Shown: positions 35,608 through 43,518, numbered from the stretch's first letter. The stretch: 56,795 nt of DNA from Methanolobus sp. (GCA_030154025.1 JASKKT010000009.1:1-56795), one strand, 5' to 3'. A program made the numbers and translations. The notes: a model not told the origin generated them from the letters alone.

Positions 35608-36257
35608 AAGTAAGTGAGGATGCCGAGAACATTCTTGAGAGGATGTGGGTGCATATCAATGAAGAGAAGAACGATTCAATGGACCTGGCATCATTTGGCC
35701 TTGAAGGGACTTCAGCTGTCATCAGGGAGTTGCTTGAGTCCGGCAATATCATACTGTCCGGCTCTCATGCCAGGTTTTCTGAAGAAGGCGATTCCAGCGG
35801 CAGGACTGTTGTAAGAAGACGCAGGCTGGCGGAGAGGCTTCTTGTCGACGTGCTCAACACAAAGAAGCAACATGTAAGGAGTTCTGCCTGCGAGTTCGAA
35901 CATATACTGCACAGGGGCATTGATGAGAATGTATGCATACTGCTGGGGCATCCGCGCACATGTCCTCATGGGAAGCCGATTCCTGAAGGTGAATGCTGCA
36001 GGAAAGCAAGGGAAGAATTTGAGCATGTGGTCGCACCTCTCTCTGCACTGAAAAGCGGGCAAAGAGGCAGGATCGCTTATTTTGACATGAGGGAAGAGCA
36101 GAAAATGCAGAAAATGCTTGCGATGGGCGTGCTTCCTGGCATCCCGGTGAACCTTGTCCAGTCGTATCCCTCATACGTCTTCGATCTTAACCACACAAGA
36201 TATGCTGTGGACAAAGAGATTGCAGACAGTGTGTATATAAGGATAGAAAAGGATTGA
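35604..36257 (+). CDS. DtxR-like metalloregulator with C-terminal FeoA (SH3-like) domain
   Basis: 217 residues. The N-terminal winged helix (AENILERMWVHINEE; SAVIRELLESGNIIL) is divergent. The middle dimerisation/metal domain carries CEFEH-type ligands (SACEFEHILHRGIDENVC) and a Cys/His cluster (PRTCPHGKPIPEGECC), as in DtxR/MntR proteins. The C-terminal ~75 residues (LKSGQRGRIAYFDM; KMLAMGVLPGIPVNLVQSYPS) are a FeoA SH3-like domain. It probably represses feoB when Fe2+ is plentiful; the FeoA part may instead contact FeoB. No separate feoA gene is present. Confidence 0.86.
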   Translation: MKVSEDAENILERMWVHINEEKNDSMDLASFGLEGTSAVIRELLESGNIILSGSHARFSEEGDSSGRTVVRRRRLAERLLVDVLNTKKQHVRSSACEFEHILHRGIDENVCILLGHPRTCPHGKPIPEGECCRKAREEFEHVVAPLSALKSGQRGRIAYFDMREEQKMQKMLAMGVLPGIPVNLVQSYPSYVFDLNHTRYAVDKEIADSVYIRIEKD

Positions 36258-36260
36258 AAG

Positions 36261-36324
36261 CCCTGACATGCGATCGGGTGTCAGGGACTAATTGCAGGGA
36301 AGAGCAGTACTATTCCTGCTCTTC
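36261..36324. terminator. Two hairpins between the convergent feo operon and cobQ
   Basis: CCCTGACA (36261-36268) pairs with TGTCAGGG (36279-36286), an 8-bp stem with a 10-base loop, directly after the regulator stop. GAAGAGCAG (36299-36307) pairs with CTGCTCTTC (36316-36324), a 9-bp stem that includes the cobQ stop. Neither has a long T-tract; they may act as 3'-end or bidirectional terminator hairpins. Confidence 0.5.
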
Positions 36325-37806
36325 GATTATCCTGTATATCTTTTCCATGTCAAGGCAGCTTTCCACGACCCCGGCAAGCTCCTCGTAGGCCTCCTCCTCG
36401 GTCATGACAACTTCCGGCAGGTACTCGATGCCCTTCTTCTCTGTCAGATATATCATGAGGGCGCGCCTGACGTTTGCATTCTCGAAGAGGCCGTGCAGAT
36501 AGGTGCCCACAACGGTGCCGCTTCCGTCGATGCTGCCATCGTTACCGAAAACAGTGCTTGAGGTCTTAGTGGCACCCATGTGTATCTCGTAACCCCAGAC
36601 CTCCTGTCCCTTTATGTGGCTGAATATGGGGCCCCCGGCAACAACTTCCTTGCGCACCTGCGTGGTCATCTTCTTGTATTCCCCGAAGACTGTTTCCGTA
36701 TCAAGCAGGCCAAGACCATCGTAGTACGCCTCCACTCCGTTCTCCACGCCGGAGTCATGTATGTTCCTCCCAAGCATCTGGTAACCGCCACAGATGCCGA
36801 ATATAGGGGCCCTGCCATAGAGTTCCTGTATCTGTGCATCCATGCCGCTTTCCCTGAGATCGAGCAGGTCGCTGACTGTGTTCTTGGTGCCGGGTATTAT
36901 CACGCAGTCCGGCTTGCCCAGATCCTCATCGAGATTGACATAGCGCACGTGCGCGATCCTTTCCAATGGCTCGAAATCAGTGAAGTTCGATATCCTGGGC
37001 AGGCGGATGACCGCAATATCCACATCGTTGATACTTTCCTTCCTTTCCTGCCCCTTTTTCTTCTTGCGTATGGCCATGGAATCCTCGGAAGGTATCTTGA
37101 GGTTGTAATAGGGTAGCACTCCCAGCACGGGCACGCCTGTAAGCTCCTCAAGCTGCCGCAGGCCCGGCTCGAGGATTGCAGGGTCTCCCCTGAACTTGTT
37201 GATAACGAATCCCCTGATCTGCTGGCTCACGTCCTTTGGCAGCAGGGCCTTGGTACCATAAAGGCTGGCAAAGACGCCACCGGACTCTATGTCACCCACA
37301 AGGATGATGGGTGCGCCTGTTATCCTGGCAGTACCCACATTCACAATGTCACGATCATAAAGGTTGATCTCGGCAGCTCCGCCTGCGCCTTCCATGACTA
37401 TCAGCTCGTATTCTGACTCAAGTCTCTCAAGTGCGCCCCTGAGCACACCGTGCATTTCCTCAATGGAATCGTAATAGTTGCCGGCAGATTTGTCGGCATA
37501 TGGCTCGCCCAGCACTATCACCTGGGATGTCCTGTCCCCTTTGGGTTTGAGGAGCACGGGGTTCATGTCGGCTGTGGGCTCAACACCTGCTGCCTTGGCC
37601 TGTATCGCCTGCGCGATACCTATTTCCTCGCCGTCCTTTGTTATCCAGGAGTTCAGGCTCATGTTCTGGGCCTTGAAAGGCGCTACCTTGTATTTCCTGG
37701 AAAGGACTTTGCAAAGCCCGGTGACCATTATGCTCTTTCCGACATCTGATGCAGTACCAAGGACCAGTAATTTCTTTGCTTTTTTACCATCTGCCATTTG
37801 CAACAA
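36310..37806 (-). CDS. cobQ: Cobyric acid synthase
   Basis: 498-residue CobQ/CbiP. The N-terminal dethiobiotin-synthetase-like ATPase part has LVLGTASDVGKSIMVTGLCKVL and KAQNMSLNSWIT; EGAGGAAEINL is the second nucleotide motif. The C-terminal amidotransferase has GICGGYQMLG with the nucleophile Cys and GTYLHGLFEN with the catalytic His. It amidates four side chains of adenosylcobyrinic acid a,c-diamide. It is divergent from the cbi operon across a 134-bp AT-rich spacer. Confidence 0.97.
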   Translation of the reverse strand: MLQMADGKKAKKLLVLGTASDVGKSIMVTGLCKVLSRKYKVAPFKAQNMSLNSWITKDGEEIGIAQAIQAKAAGVEPTADMNPVLLKPKGDRTSQVIVLGEPYADKSAGNYYDSIEEMHGVLRGALERLESEYELIVMEGAGGAAEINLYDRDIVNVGTARITGAPIILVGDIESGGVFASLYGTKALLPKDVSQQIRGFVINKFRGDPAILEPGLRQLEELTGVPVLGVLPYYNLKIPSEDSMAIRKKKKGQERKESINDVDIAVIRLPRISNFTDFEPLERIAHVRYVNLDEDLGKPDCVIIPGTKNTVSDLLDLRESGMDAQIQELYGRAPIFGICGGYQMLGRNIHDSGVENGVEAYYDGLGLLDTETVFGEYKKMTTQVRKEVVAGGPIFSHIKGQEVWGYEIHMGATKTSSTVFGNDGSIDGSGTVVGTYLHGLFENANVRRALMIYLTEKKGIEYLPEVVMTEEEAYEELAGVVESCLDMEKIYRIIEEQE

Positions 37807-37873
37807 CCCTTCAAGTGGACTTTAAGTTAATTTAATTTGAATCTTGTAATAGTCCAACAGTTTTATGAGGGAC

Positions 37874-37935
37874 AACTTATATCTACTTAACTCCGGTTAA
37901 TCTTAGTAATAAATCCAGTTTATCTTAGTTAAGGT
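37874..37935 (+). promoter_or_regulatory. cbi operon promoter with a direct repeat in the leader
   Basis: AACTTATATC (37875-37884) is a TATA-type box for cbiT. After the expected start, TTAATCTTAGTAA (37897-37909) and TTTATCTTAGTTAA (37919-37932) form an imperfect direct repeat about 22 bases apart, ending next to the AAGGTGG ribosome-binding site. This fits an operator for a cobalamin or cobalt regulator; bacterial B12 riboswitch landmarks were not seen. Confidence 0.42.
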
Positions 37936-37940
37936 GGAAC

Positions 37941-38495
37941 ATGACTGAACTTTTGCATGTAAGTGGCGGACCTACAAAACCAGAGATAATTGCAATATCC
38001 CTATCTAAACTTGATTTAAAAAATGGGGACAGTTTTTTCGACATCGGCTGCGGCACAGGTGCTGTATCTATCGAAGCTAATAAAATTGTGCGTGATCTGA
38101 GGATACATGCCATCGATGCCAGGGAAGAGGCAATTGAGGTTGCAAGGACGAACTTCAGCTCTTTTAATGTGGATAACGTGACCCTATACTCAGGCGAGTC
38201 TTCGGATATCCTGAGCAGGCAGCCTGTTGGAAGCATTGGTTGTGCATTCATAGGCGGCACCAAGAATATTTCCAGGGTGCTTGAAGTGCTTGCGGAGAAG
38301 AAGGCCCGAAGCATCGTAGTGAATGCTGTCAGGATAGAAACAGTCGTAAATGTAATAAACAAGTTAAAAGAACTTGGCTTATTCGATGAGGTACTGCACG
38401 TTATAGTTTCGCGTGGTGCTCCCCTGACCGGCGAGACAATGTTCAAGCCTGAGAACCCTGTTTATATTGTTGTAGGCAGGTCAGGCATAAACTGA
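37941..38495 (+). CDS. cbiT: Cobalt-precorrin C15-methyltransferase (decarboxylating), CbiT
   Basis: 184-residue SAM methyltransferase. HVSGGPTKPEIIAISLSKL is the CbiT N-terminal motif; FFDIGCGTGAVSIEAN is the SAM loop. It methylates C15 and decarboxylates the C12 acetate side chain of cobalt-precorrin, normally together with CbiE, which is absent here. AAGGTGG lies just before the start. First gene of the cbi operon, with a 105-base gap to cbiL. Confidence 0.95.
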   Translation: MTELLHVSGGPTKPEIIAISLSKLDLKNGDSFFDIGCGTGAVSIEANKIVRDLRIHAIDAREEAIEVARTNFSSFNVDNVTLYSGESSDILSRQPVGSIGCAFIGGTKNISRVLEVLAEKKARSIVVNAVRIETVVNVINKLKELGLFDEVLHVIVSRGAPLTGETMFKPENPVYIVVGRSGIN

Positions 38496-38551
38496 CAGGG
38501 TGGTTATTAGCGGTAATCATTATCGTAATTATAGTTAACTTACAATCAACT

Positions 38552-38593
38552 TATGGTAAAGCTATGGTAAGCTCAATATTAAGCGTATGGTGA
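38552..38593 (+). repeat. Three TATGGTRA octamers before cbiL
   Basis: TATGGTAA at 38552-38559 and 38563-38570, and TATGGTGA at 38586-38593, are spaced 11 and 23 bases apart, about one and two helical turns. They lie in the cbiT-cbiL gap, together with an AT-rich segment, right before the cbiL start. A transcription-factor array or an internal promoter is a reasonable guess. Confidence 0.5.
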
Positions 38594-38600
38594 TCTAAAA

Positions 38601-39212
38601 ATGCTTGTTGGAGTAGGACTTGGACCCGGTGACCCGGAACTTCTGACATTGAAAGCTGTCGAAACCCTGAAAAAAAGCTACAAGGTCTATGTTCCCGGCC
38701 GCCTTGCAGCGGAACTGGTGGCACCCTATGCGGAAGCCGAGATACTGGACTTCCCCATGCTGACCGATTATAATGTGCTAAACGCGGTCTGGAAGAAGAA
38801 TGCGGAAATGATAGCGGGGGAATCCAGGGATAAGCTTGTTTCCTTTGGTCTTATCGGTGACCCGAACTTCTTCTCAACATTCACTCACCTGAAGCGCGTG
38901 ATGAACAGGCTCTATCCTGATGTGGAGACTGCGACCATTCCGGGTATAAGTTCCATTACCTCCTTTGCCGCACAGACAGGTGCAGAGGTGGATGCCTCTT
39001 TTGAAGTAAGCGATGGCTCCGACAGCAAGTACCGTATAAGGCTCAAAGCCAGCAGGCCCCTTGATATCATGGACTCCTACAAGAAGGAAGGCTTCAGCAA
39101 GTTCATATTCGCAGAGAGGCTCTTCAGCCCGGAAGAAGTGATAATAAAGGAACAGGATAAGTTCCCCGAGAAGGGTAACTATTTCAGCATCATCTTCGCG
39201 GAAAAGGAGTGA
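38601..39212 (+). CDS. cbiL: Cobalt-factor II C20-methyltransferase, CbiL
   Basis: 203-residue tetrapyrrole methylase. VGVGLGPGDPELLTLKAVE is the N-terminal P-loop-like motif, GLIGDPNFFSTF the GDP-type motif, and IPGISSITSFAAQTG the third conserved block. It adds the C20 methyl group in the anaerobic cobalamin route. The next gene overlaps its 3' end only in an upstream, non-preferred start. GGTGATC precedes the ATG. Confidence 0.95.
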   Translation: MLVGVGLGPGDPELLTLKAVETLKKSYKVYVPGRLAAELVAPYAEAEILDFPMLTDYNVLNAVWKKNAEMIAGESRDKLVSFGLIGDPNFFSTFTHLKRVMNRLYPDVETATIPGISSITSFAAQTGAEVDASFEVSDGSDSKYRIRLKASRPLDIMDSYKKEGFSKFIFAERLFSPEEVIIKEQDKFPEKGNYFSIIFAEKE

Positions 39213-39229
39213 CTCGGAGGATCATCATA

Positions 39230-39964
39230 ATGACGGACAATAAGGTATACTTTGTAGGCTCGGGACCGGGCAATGAGAAGTACATAACCGTTGCGGGCCG
39301 TGAATTACTGGAAGAGGCGGACCTGGTAATATACGCAGGGTCCCTTGTGAACCCCAAGGTGCTTGACTACTCCGGAGGGGAAAAGATCGACAGCTACGGC
39401 CTGACCCTGGACGAGACCAACAAGCTCATCCTTGACAACCTCAAGGCCGGCAAGAAGGTAGTAAGGCTGCACAGTGGCGACCCCTCTCTCTATGGTTCCA
39501 TCGTGGAGCAGATGGCAGAGCTGAAGGAAGCTGGAGTGGAAATAGAGATTATCCCGGGTGTTTCCTCGGTTTTCGCTACGGCTGCGGCTCTCCAGACCCA
39601 GCTGACACTGAACAATATCTCCGAAACCCTCATCATCACCCGTCCTGCAGGGCAGACACTGGAAAAGGACCAGATCAAGGAGCTCTCCAGGCACAACGCC
39701 ACCATGGCCGTCTTCCTGGGCACCCAGAAGATAGAGGAGATCATGGAAAAAGTGGAGTATCCGCCGGAAACCCCTGTGGCAGTGGTATTCCATGCCTCAT
39801 GGCCTGACCAGAAAATCATCAAGGGTACGGTAGCCGATATTGCAGGCAAGGTAAAGGAAGCAGGCATCAAGCGCTCGGCCATGATACTTATCGGCGGAGT
39901 CGTGGACCCTGTGAACTACGGGAGGTCTTACCTATACGGAGTGGCACAAGAACCGCTGTCATAA
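39230..39964 (+). CDS. cbiF: Cobalt-precorrin-4 C11-methyltransferase, CbiF
   Basis: 244 residues from ATG 39230. KVYFVGSGPGNEKYITVAGRELLEEADLVIYAGSLVNP is characteristic of CbiF/CobM; RLHSGDPSLYGSI and IPGVSSVFATAAALQ are the substrate blocks. GGAGGA lies 8 bases upstream of this ATG, which is why the earlier in-frame start at 39209 is not used. It methylates C11. Confidence 0.96.
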   Translation: MTDNKVYFVGSGPGNEKYITVAGRELLEEADLVIYAGSLVNPKVLDYSGGEKIDSYGLTLDETNKLILDNLKAGKKVVRLHSGDPSLYGSIVEQMAELKEAGVEIEIIPGVSSVFATAAALQTQLTLNNISETLIITRPAGQTLEKDQIKELSRHNATMAVFLGTQKIEEIMEKVEYPPETPVAVVFHASWPDQKIIKGTVADIAGKVKEAGIKRSAMILIGGVVDPVNYGRSYLYGVAQEPLS

Positions 39965-40473
39965 CATTTGAGCGCAATCTCGAAGTGGCACAGCGTCTTG
40001 GCAGGCACCTGGAAGCCGATGTCCTGATGTACGACAAGGACATCTTCAGGAAGGCATTTGAGGAATACGATTCCATCGTGGCGGTCTTTGCCACCGGGAT
40101 AGTGGTGCGTGATATAGCACCACTCGTCCAGGACAAATGGAAGGATCCGGCTGTAGTGGTGGTGGATTCCAATATGAACTTCGCCATTTCCCTGCTTGGA
40201 GGCCATCACGGCGGCAACGAGCTGGTCCGTAAGATCTCCGAGATCGGGCCTGTGCCGGTCATCACCACGGCCACGGAAGTGCACAACCGCAATTCCGTGG
40301 AAGGTATTGCCAAGTCCCTTGGCTGTGATATCGTTAACAAGCCCTCTACTGTGCAAGTCAACTGCGCCCTGCTGGAGCAGGATGTGGAAGTCCTTGAGAT
40401 AAAAGGGCCGAAGATCGTCATTGTAGGTGATGACGTGTCCGTCCTGAAAAAAGAAAAGGCAGAGAACTCATGA
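39934..40473 (+). CDS. cbiG: Cobalt-precorrin-5A hydrolase, N-terminal and central part (CbiG-N)
   Basis: 179 residues from the proposed start. TAVITFERNLEVAQRL, AVFATGIVVRDIAPLVQDKWKDPAVVVVD and SLLGGHHGGNELVRKI are the CbiG N-terminal and middle blocks; IVGDDVSVLKKEKAENS ends the protein, so the CbiG-C domain is a separate gene. The first canonical start (GTG 39985) would remove the first conserved strand. GGGAGGT at 39920-39926 is followed after 7 bases by ATA 39934, giving MRSGTRTAVITF; this start overlaps the cbiF end by 31 bases. It opens the delta-lactone ring, releasing acetaldehyde. Confidence 0.88.
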   Translation: MRSGTRTAVITFERNLEVAQRLGRHLEADVLMYDKDIFRKAFEEYDSIVAVFATGIVVRDIAPLVQDKWKDPAVVVVDSNMNFAISLLGGHHGGNELVRKISEIGPVPVITTATEVHNRNSVEGIAKSLGCDIVNKPSTVQVNCALLEQDVEVLEIKGPKIVIVGDDVSVLKKEKAENS

Positions 40474-40823
40474 TAATCGGCATCGGAGCGCGCAGGGGCG
40501 TCAGCAGTCAGGAGGCAGTGGACGCCATCAGGAATGCTCTGGCAGAGCTTGGCAGGGACATTGCTGAGGTGCAGGTACTTGCATCCGCAAAGTTAAAAGA
40601 GGACGAAGAGGGCCTGCATGAGGCAGCAAGCGTCCTTGGGCTCGAATTAAGGTTCATAGATCATGATGAATTGAACAGGTATGATGCGCCGTCTGCTTCC
40701 CAGGCAAAACGCTTCGGGCTTACAGGTGTGGCAGAACCGGCTGCACTGGCGCTATCGGAAAAAAAAGAACTGATACTAAGGAAGAAGGTTTATGGTAGGG
40801 TCACAATCGCAATCGCAGAATGA
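40470..40823 (+). CDS. CbiG C-terminal domain as separate protein
   Basis: 117 residues. IIGIGARRGVSSQEAVDAIRNAL and ELRFIDHDELNRYDAPSASQAKRFGLTGVAEPAALAL are the CbiG-C/CobE domain. Its ATG overlaps the stop of the N-terminal half (ATGA), so the two halves form the complete hydrolase as a two-subunit enzyme rather than a fusion. Confidence 0.9.
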   Translation: MIIGIGARRGVSSQEAVDAIRNALAELGRDIAEVQVLASAKLKEDEEGLHEAASVLGLELRFIDHDELNRYDAPSASQAKRFGLTGVAEPAALALSEKKELILRKKVYGRVTIAIAE

Positions 40824-41595
40824 AGCGTCCGGCAAAGGAAGGCTGTACATCATAGGTATAGGTCCGGGTTCCGTGGAACAGCTTACGGTAAAGGCAAGAG
40901 AGGTCATAACCAGTTCCGATTATGTTGTCGGTAACGGTACATATCTCGATCAGATGGCAAGCCTGCTGGATAAGCAGAACATAGTGCGCAGTGCAATGGG
41001 CAAGGAAGTCGACCGCGCACGTAAGGCAGTGGAGCTTGCACAGGACAATGTTGTTTCCATGATAAGCGGCGGGGATGCCAATATATACGGCATGGCCGGT
41101 CTTGTACTTGAGGTTGCGGAACATGCCAACCTCAAGGTTGAGATCGAGGTGCTGCCCGGAGTAACAGCCATCACTGCAGCAGCCAGTGTGCTGGGTGCGC
41201 CCATAGTCAATGATTTCTGCACGGTGAGCCTCAGCGACCTGCTGACTCCCTGGGAGGTCATCGAGAAAAGGCTTGACGCTGCAGCATCCGCAGACTTCGT
41301 AATGTCTCTCTACAACCCGAAAAGCCGTCAGCGCAACTCCAATTTCTCAAGGGCTGTCGAGATAATCAGGCGCCATAAGGAGGATTCTGTTCCGGTGGGC
41401 CTTGTAAAGAACGCCCTCAGGGATAAGGACCAGGACTACATTGTCACGACACTTGGCGAGGTCCTCAATTATAATGACTGGGTGGACATGAGCACCACTA
41501 TCCTTATCGGCACGAACGATTCCCGTATATGGGACACGCCTTATGGCAAACGCATAATCACTCCAAGGGGGTATCACAGGAAATATGACTACTGA
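40792..41595 (+). CDS. cbiH: Cobalt-precorrin-3B C17-methyltransferase, CbiH
   Basis: 267 residues. LYIIGIGPGSVEQLTVKAREVI, VSMISGGDANIYGMAGLVLEV, LPGVTAITAAASVLGAP and DFCTVSLSDLLTPWEVI are CbiH/CobJ blocks. It methylates C17 with ring contraction. The first codons overlap CbiG-C by 32 bases; an ATG-poor N-terminus leaves the exact start uncertain, and the frame begins at ATG 40792. Confidence 0.95.
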   Translation: MVGSQSQSQNEASGKGRLYIIGIGPGSVEQLTVKAREVITSSDYVVGNGTYLDQMASLLDKQNIVRSAMGKEVDRARKAVELAQDNVVSMISGGDANIYGMAGLVLEVAEHANLKVEIEVLPGVTAITAAASVLGAPIVNDFCTVSLSDLLTPWEVIEKRLDAAASADFVMSLYNPKSRQRNSNFSRAVEIIRRHKEDSVPVGLVKNALRDKDQDYIVTTLGEVLNYNDWVDMSTTILIGTNDSRIWDTPYGKRIITPRGYHRKYDY

Positions 41596-42316
41596 ACCCA
41601 GAAAGACAGATGAGGGTATCGAAGACCTTGTGGAGATGACCACTGAGATCGACCCGGAGCTAGTCGCTATCTGTAATGACCTTGGCTCACAGACCGATGA
41701 GGCAAAGGCAATTTACATGACCAGCCGTAACATCGCCCGCAAGCTTGTGGGTGATGAGACAGTTGAGGATCGCATAAAACAACGCTGTGTTACCTCAACC
41801 GGTGACCCGGCTGTTGCAGATATCATGCGCTTTGTCAACGATCCTGTCAAAGCAGGCGTGGAAGCCATCAAAAGAGGTGCTCCTATTCTTGTTGATATCA
41901 ATATGGTCAAGGCAGGGATCACCAAGATGGGGCATAAGTGTGAGATAATCTGCGTGCTCGATAAGGATGAGGATGCAGAACTTGCCCGCAAGTACGGTAT
42001 TACAAGGACCGCTGCAGGTTTCCTGAAATGCAGGGACATGCTCGAAGGATCTATTGTCGCTATCGGCAATGCACCATCTGCCGCTTTTGCTGTATGCAGG
42101 ATGATCGAGAGTGGCATCAGGCCCGCTATCATCGTAGGCACACCTGTGGGTTTTGTCAATGCGGCAGAATCCAAGGAAGCTGTCAGGAGCATGGATGTCC
42201 CTTCGATCACATGTGTCGGGACACGCGGCGGAACTCCAATGGCAGTTGCCTGTGTCAACGAACTTGTTGCGATCGCAAATGAAACCAAGTGTAAGTGCAA
42301 GTGTGCAACAGAATAA
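41585..42316 (+). CDS. cbiC: Cobalt-precorrin-8 methylmutase, CbiC
   Basis: 243 residues. VTSTGDPAVADIMRF, APILVDINMVKAGIT, IAIGNAPSAAFAVCRMI-like and IIVGTPVGFVNAAESKEAVRSM are the precorrin isomerase blocks, with the conserved His absent from view in the short excerpt but the NAPTA-like loop clear. It moves the C11 methyl to C12, forming cobyrinate. Last gene of the operon; it overlaps cbiH by 11 bases and ends in a hairpin/T-tract terminator. Confidence 0.94.
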   Translation: MTTEPRKTDEGIEDLVEMTTEIDPELVAICNDLGSQTDEAKAIYMTSRNIARKLVGDETVEDRIKQRCVTSTGDPAVADIMRFVNDPVKAGVEAIKRGAPILVDINMVKAGITKMGHKCEIICVLDKDEDAELARKYGITRTAAGFLKCRDMLEGSIVAIGNAPSAAFAVCRMIESGIRPAIIVGTPVGFVNAAESKEAVRSMDVPSITCVGTRGGTPMAVACVNELVAIANETKCKCKCATE

Positions 42317-42344
42317 GGCACACTTCTTCTTTAATCTTTTTTTT
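42299..42344 (+). terminator. Hairpin plus T-tract terminator of the cbi operon
   Basis: AAGTGTGC (42299-42306) pairs with GCACACTT (42318-42325), an 8-bp stem with the cbiC stop in its loop, followed by a T-rich stretch with eight consecutive T (42337-42344). The convergent ccdA gene ends just beyond. Confidence 0.7.
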
Positions 42345-42357
42345 AGATTCCTTAGTT

Positions 42358-43014
42358 TCACACATAGAGAGCTGCAGTATTGGTATACACCATCCATGAA
42401 CCTGCAACAATAAGTAATGCTCCTGCAGCCTTTTTAATAAAGGCACCATACCTGGCTATCCTGCTAAGCCTTGCAGACGATATGTTTGCTGAGTACGCTA
42501 TGACCAGCATGGGGATTGCAAAGCCCATGGAGTAGATGAACAACATTGATGCACCGTAAGCCATCCCGCCTTCGAGGGCAACGGCAGCAAGTATTGAGCC
42601 AAGGATTGGCCCGACACAGGGTATCCAGACAATTCCCAGTGAGGCGCCAAGGAGCAAGCCCCCGAACATGCTTCCTCTATGTACGTGTATATTGCGGGTG
42701 TAAGGTGTCAGGATGCTTAATATGTCCATATCCAGGAGCATGGATATGCCGAATGCCACTATCAGCAGTCCTGCAAGTATCCGTAAGGTTCCTATGTGGG
42801 AGAACAATGCCGCTCCAAAAACTGAGGTCATGATGCCCATGAGGGTGAATGATATGCTAAGGCCCACTACAATGAAAAGTGGCCGTAGCTTACCTTCTCC
42901 GGTTGAATATGCCAGGATGACCGGAAGCAGCGGCAGAACGCAGGGTGAGAGCACACTTACAACGCCTGCTAGAAAGGAAGCTATCGGCCCCAATGTGAGA
43001 GTATCAAGAGACAT
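42358..43014 (-). CDS. ccdA: Cytochrome c biogenesis membrane protein CcdA
   Basis: 218 residues, six TM segments. LAGVVSVLSPCVLPLLPVI and the matching GASLGIVWIPCVGPILGSIL provide the two membrane Cys of the CcdA/DsbD family. It moves reducing power across the membrane to keep heme-binding CxxCH thiols reduced. The thioredoxin-like lipoprotein lies immediately upstream (9-base gap) as its partner. It is needed by c-type cytochromes such as the pentaheme protein at 13.4-14.9 kb. Confidence 0.94.
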   Translation of the reverse strand: MSLDTLTLGPIASFLAGVVSVLSPCVLPLLPVILAYSTGEGKLRPLFIVVGLSISFTLMGIMTSVFGAALFSHIGTLRILAGLLIVAFGISMLLDMDILSILTPYTRNIHVHRGSMFGGLLLGASLGIVWIPCVGPILGSILAAVALEGGMAYGASMLFIYSMGFAIPMLVIAYSANISSARLSRIARYGAFIKKAAGALLIVAGSWMVYTNTAALYV

Positions 43015-43023
43015 AATTCTGTT

Positions 43024-43518
43024 TCAGGGGCTCGTTCCGTTGCGCTCTGTCAGGGCATGGCCAAGAGTCTGCGTAAGCACTGCCTTTCTGGTAAGCCCTG
43101 TAAATCTCGCCTCTTCCCTGTTCGTGGTCGCCTGGCCATCGAGTCTCATGTAAACGTACTGCTGATCCTCGATGCCGGTTATGACGAACGAGTCCGGTAC
43201 GTAGCTCACACTGAATCCCAGAACTCCTACCTTTTTTGTGTCAATGTACATCACGCTGGCCCTGCCCTTATACTCTGCAGCGATCTCTTCCATAATAGGT
43301 TTCTGGGCTTTGCATGCAGGGCACCCGTCATAGCCTATCTCGACAAGCACGGGCCCGTCCTCAAGAGCCCGATTTATATCGCGCAGGCTGCTTACGGTTA
43401 TCATGCTCTCGTTATTCCCAGATGATGTGTTAGTGCCACTTCCTTCATTTCCTATGCACCCCCCGGCAGCCAGCACCAGGGCAGTAAGAATGAGGAGACG
43501 CAGGATCATTTTATGCAT
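43024..43518 (-). CDS. Thioredoxin-fold lipoprotein (TlpA/ResA-like)
   Basis: 164 residues from ATG 43518, with GGGGG 6 bases upstream. A signal peptide ends in a lipobox-like LAAGGC, then a Ser/Thr/Asn linker, then a thioredoxin fold with GYDGCPACKAQKPIMEEIA (CPAC active site) and a cis-Pro segment (SYVPDSFVI). It should act outside the membrane, receiving electrons from CcdA to reduce apocytochrome thiols. Confidence 0.9.
   Translation of the reverse strand: MHKMILRLLILTALVLAAGGCIGNEGSGTNTSSGNNESMITVSSLRDINRALEDGPVLVEIGYDGCPACKAQKPIMEEIAAEYKGRASVMYIDTKKVGVLGFSVSYVPDSFVITGIEDQQYVYMRLDGQATTNREEARFTGLTRKAVLTQTLGHALTERNGTSP

Noticed and set aside
37807-37940. Cobalamin riboswitch in front of cbiT or cobQ
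   Set aside because: The spacer is only 134 bases, very AT-rich, and shows none of the conserved B12-box or helical landmarks.
39985-40473. CbiG as a truncated, defective gene starting at GTG 39985
   Set aside because: The frame upstream is open and coding-like back to a well-placed Shine-Dalgarno, and the missing C-terminal domain is supplied by the next gene.
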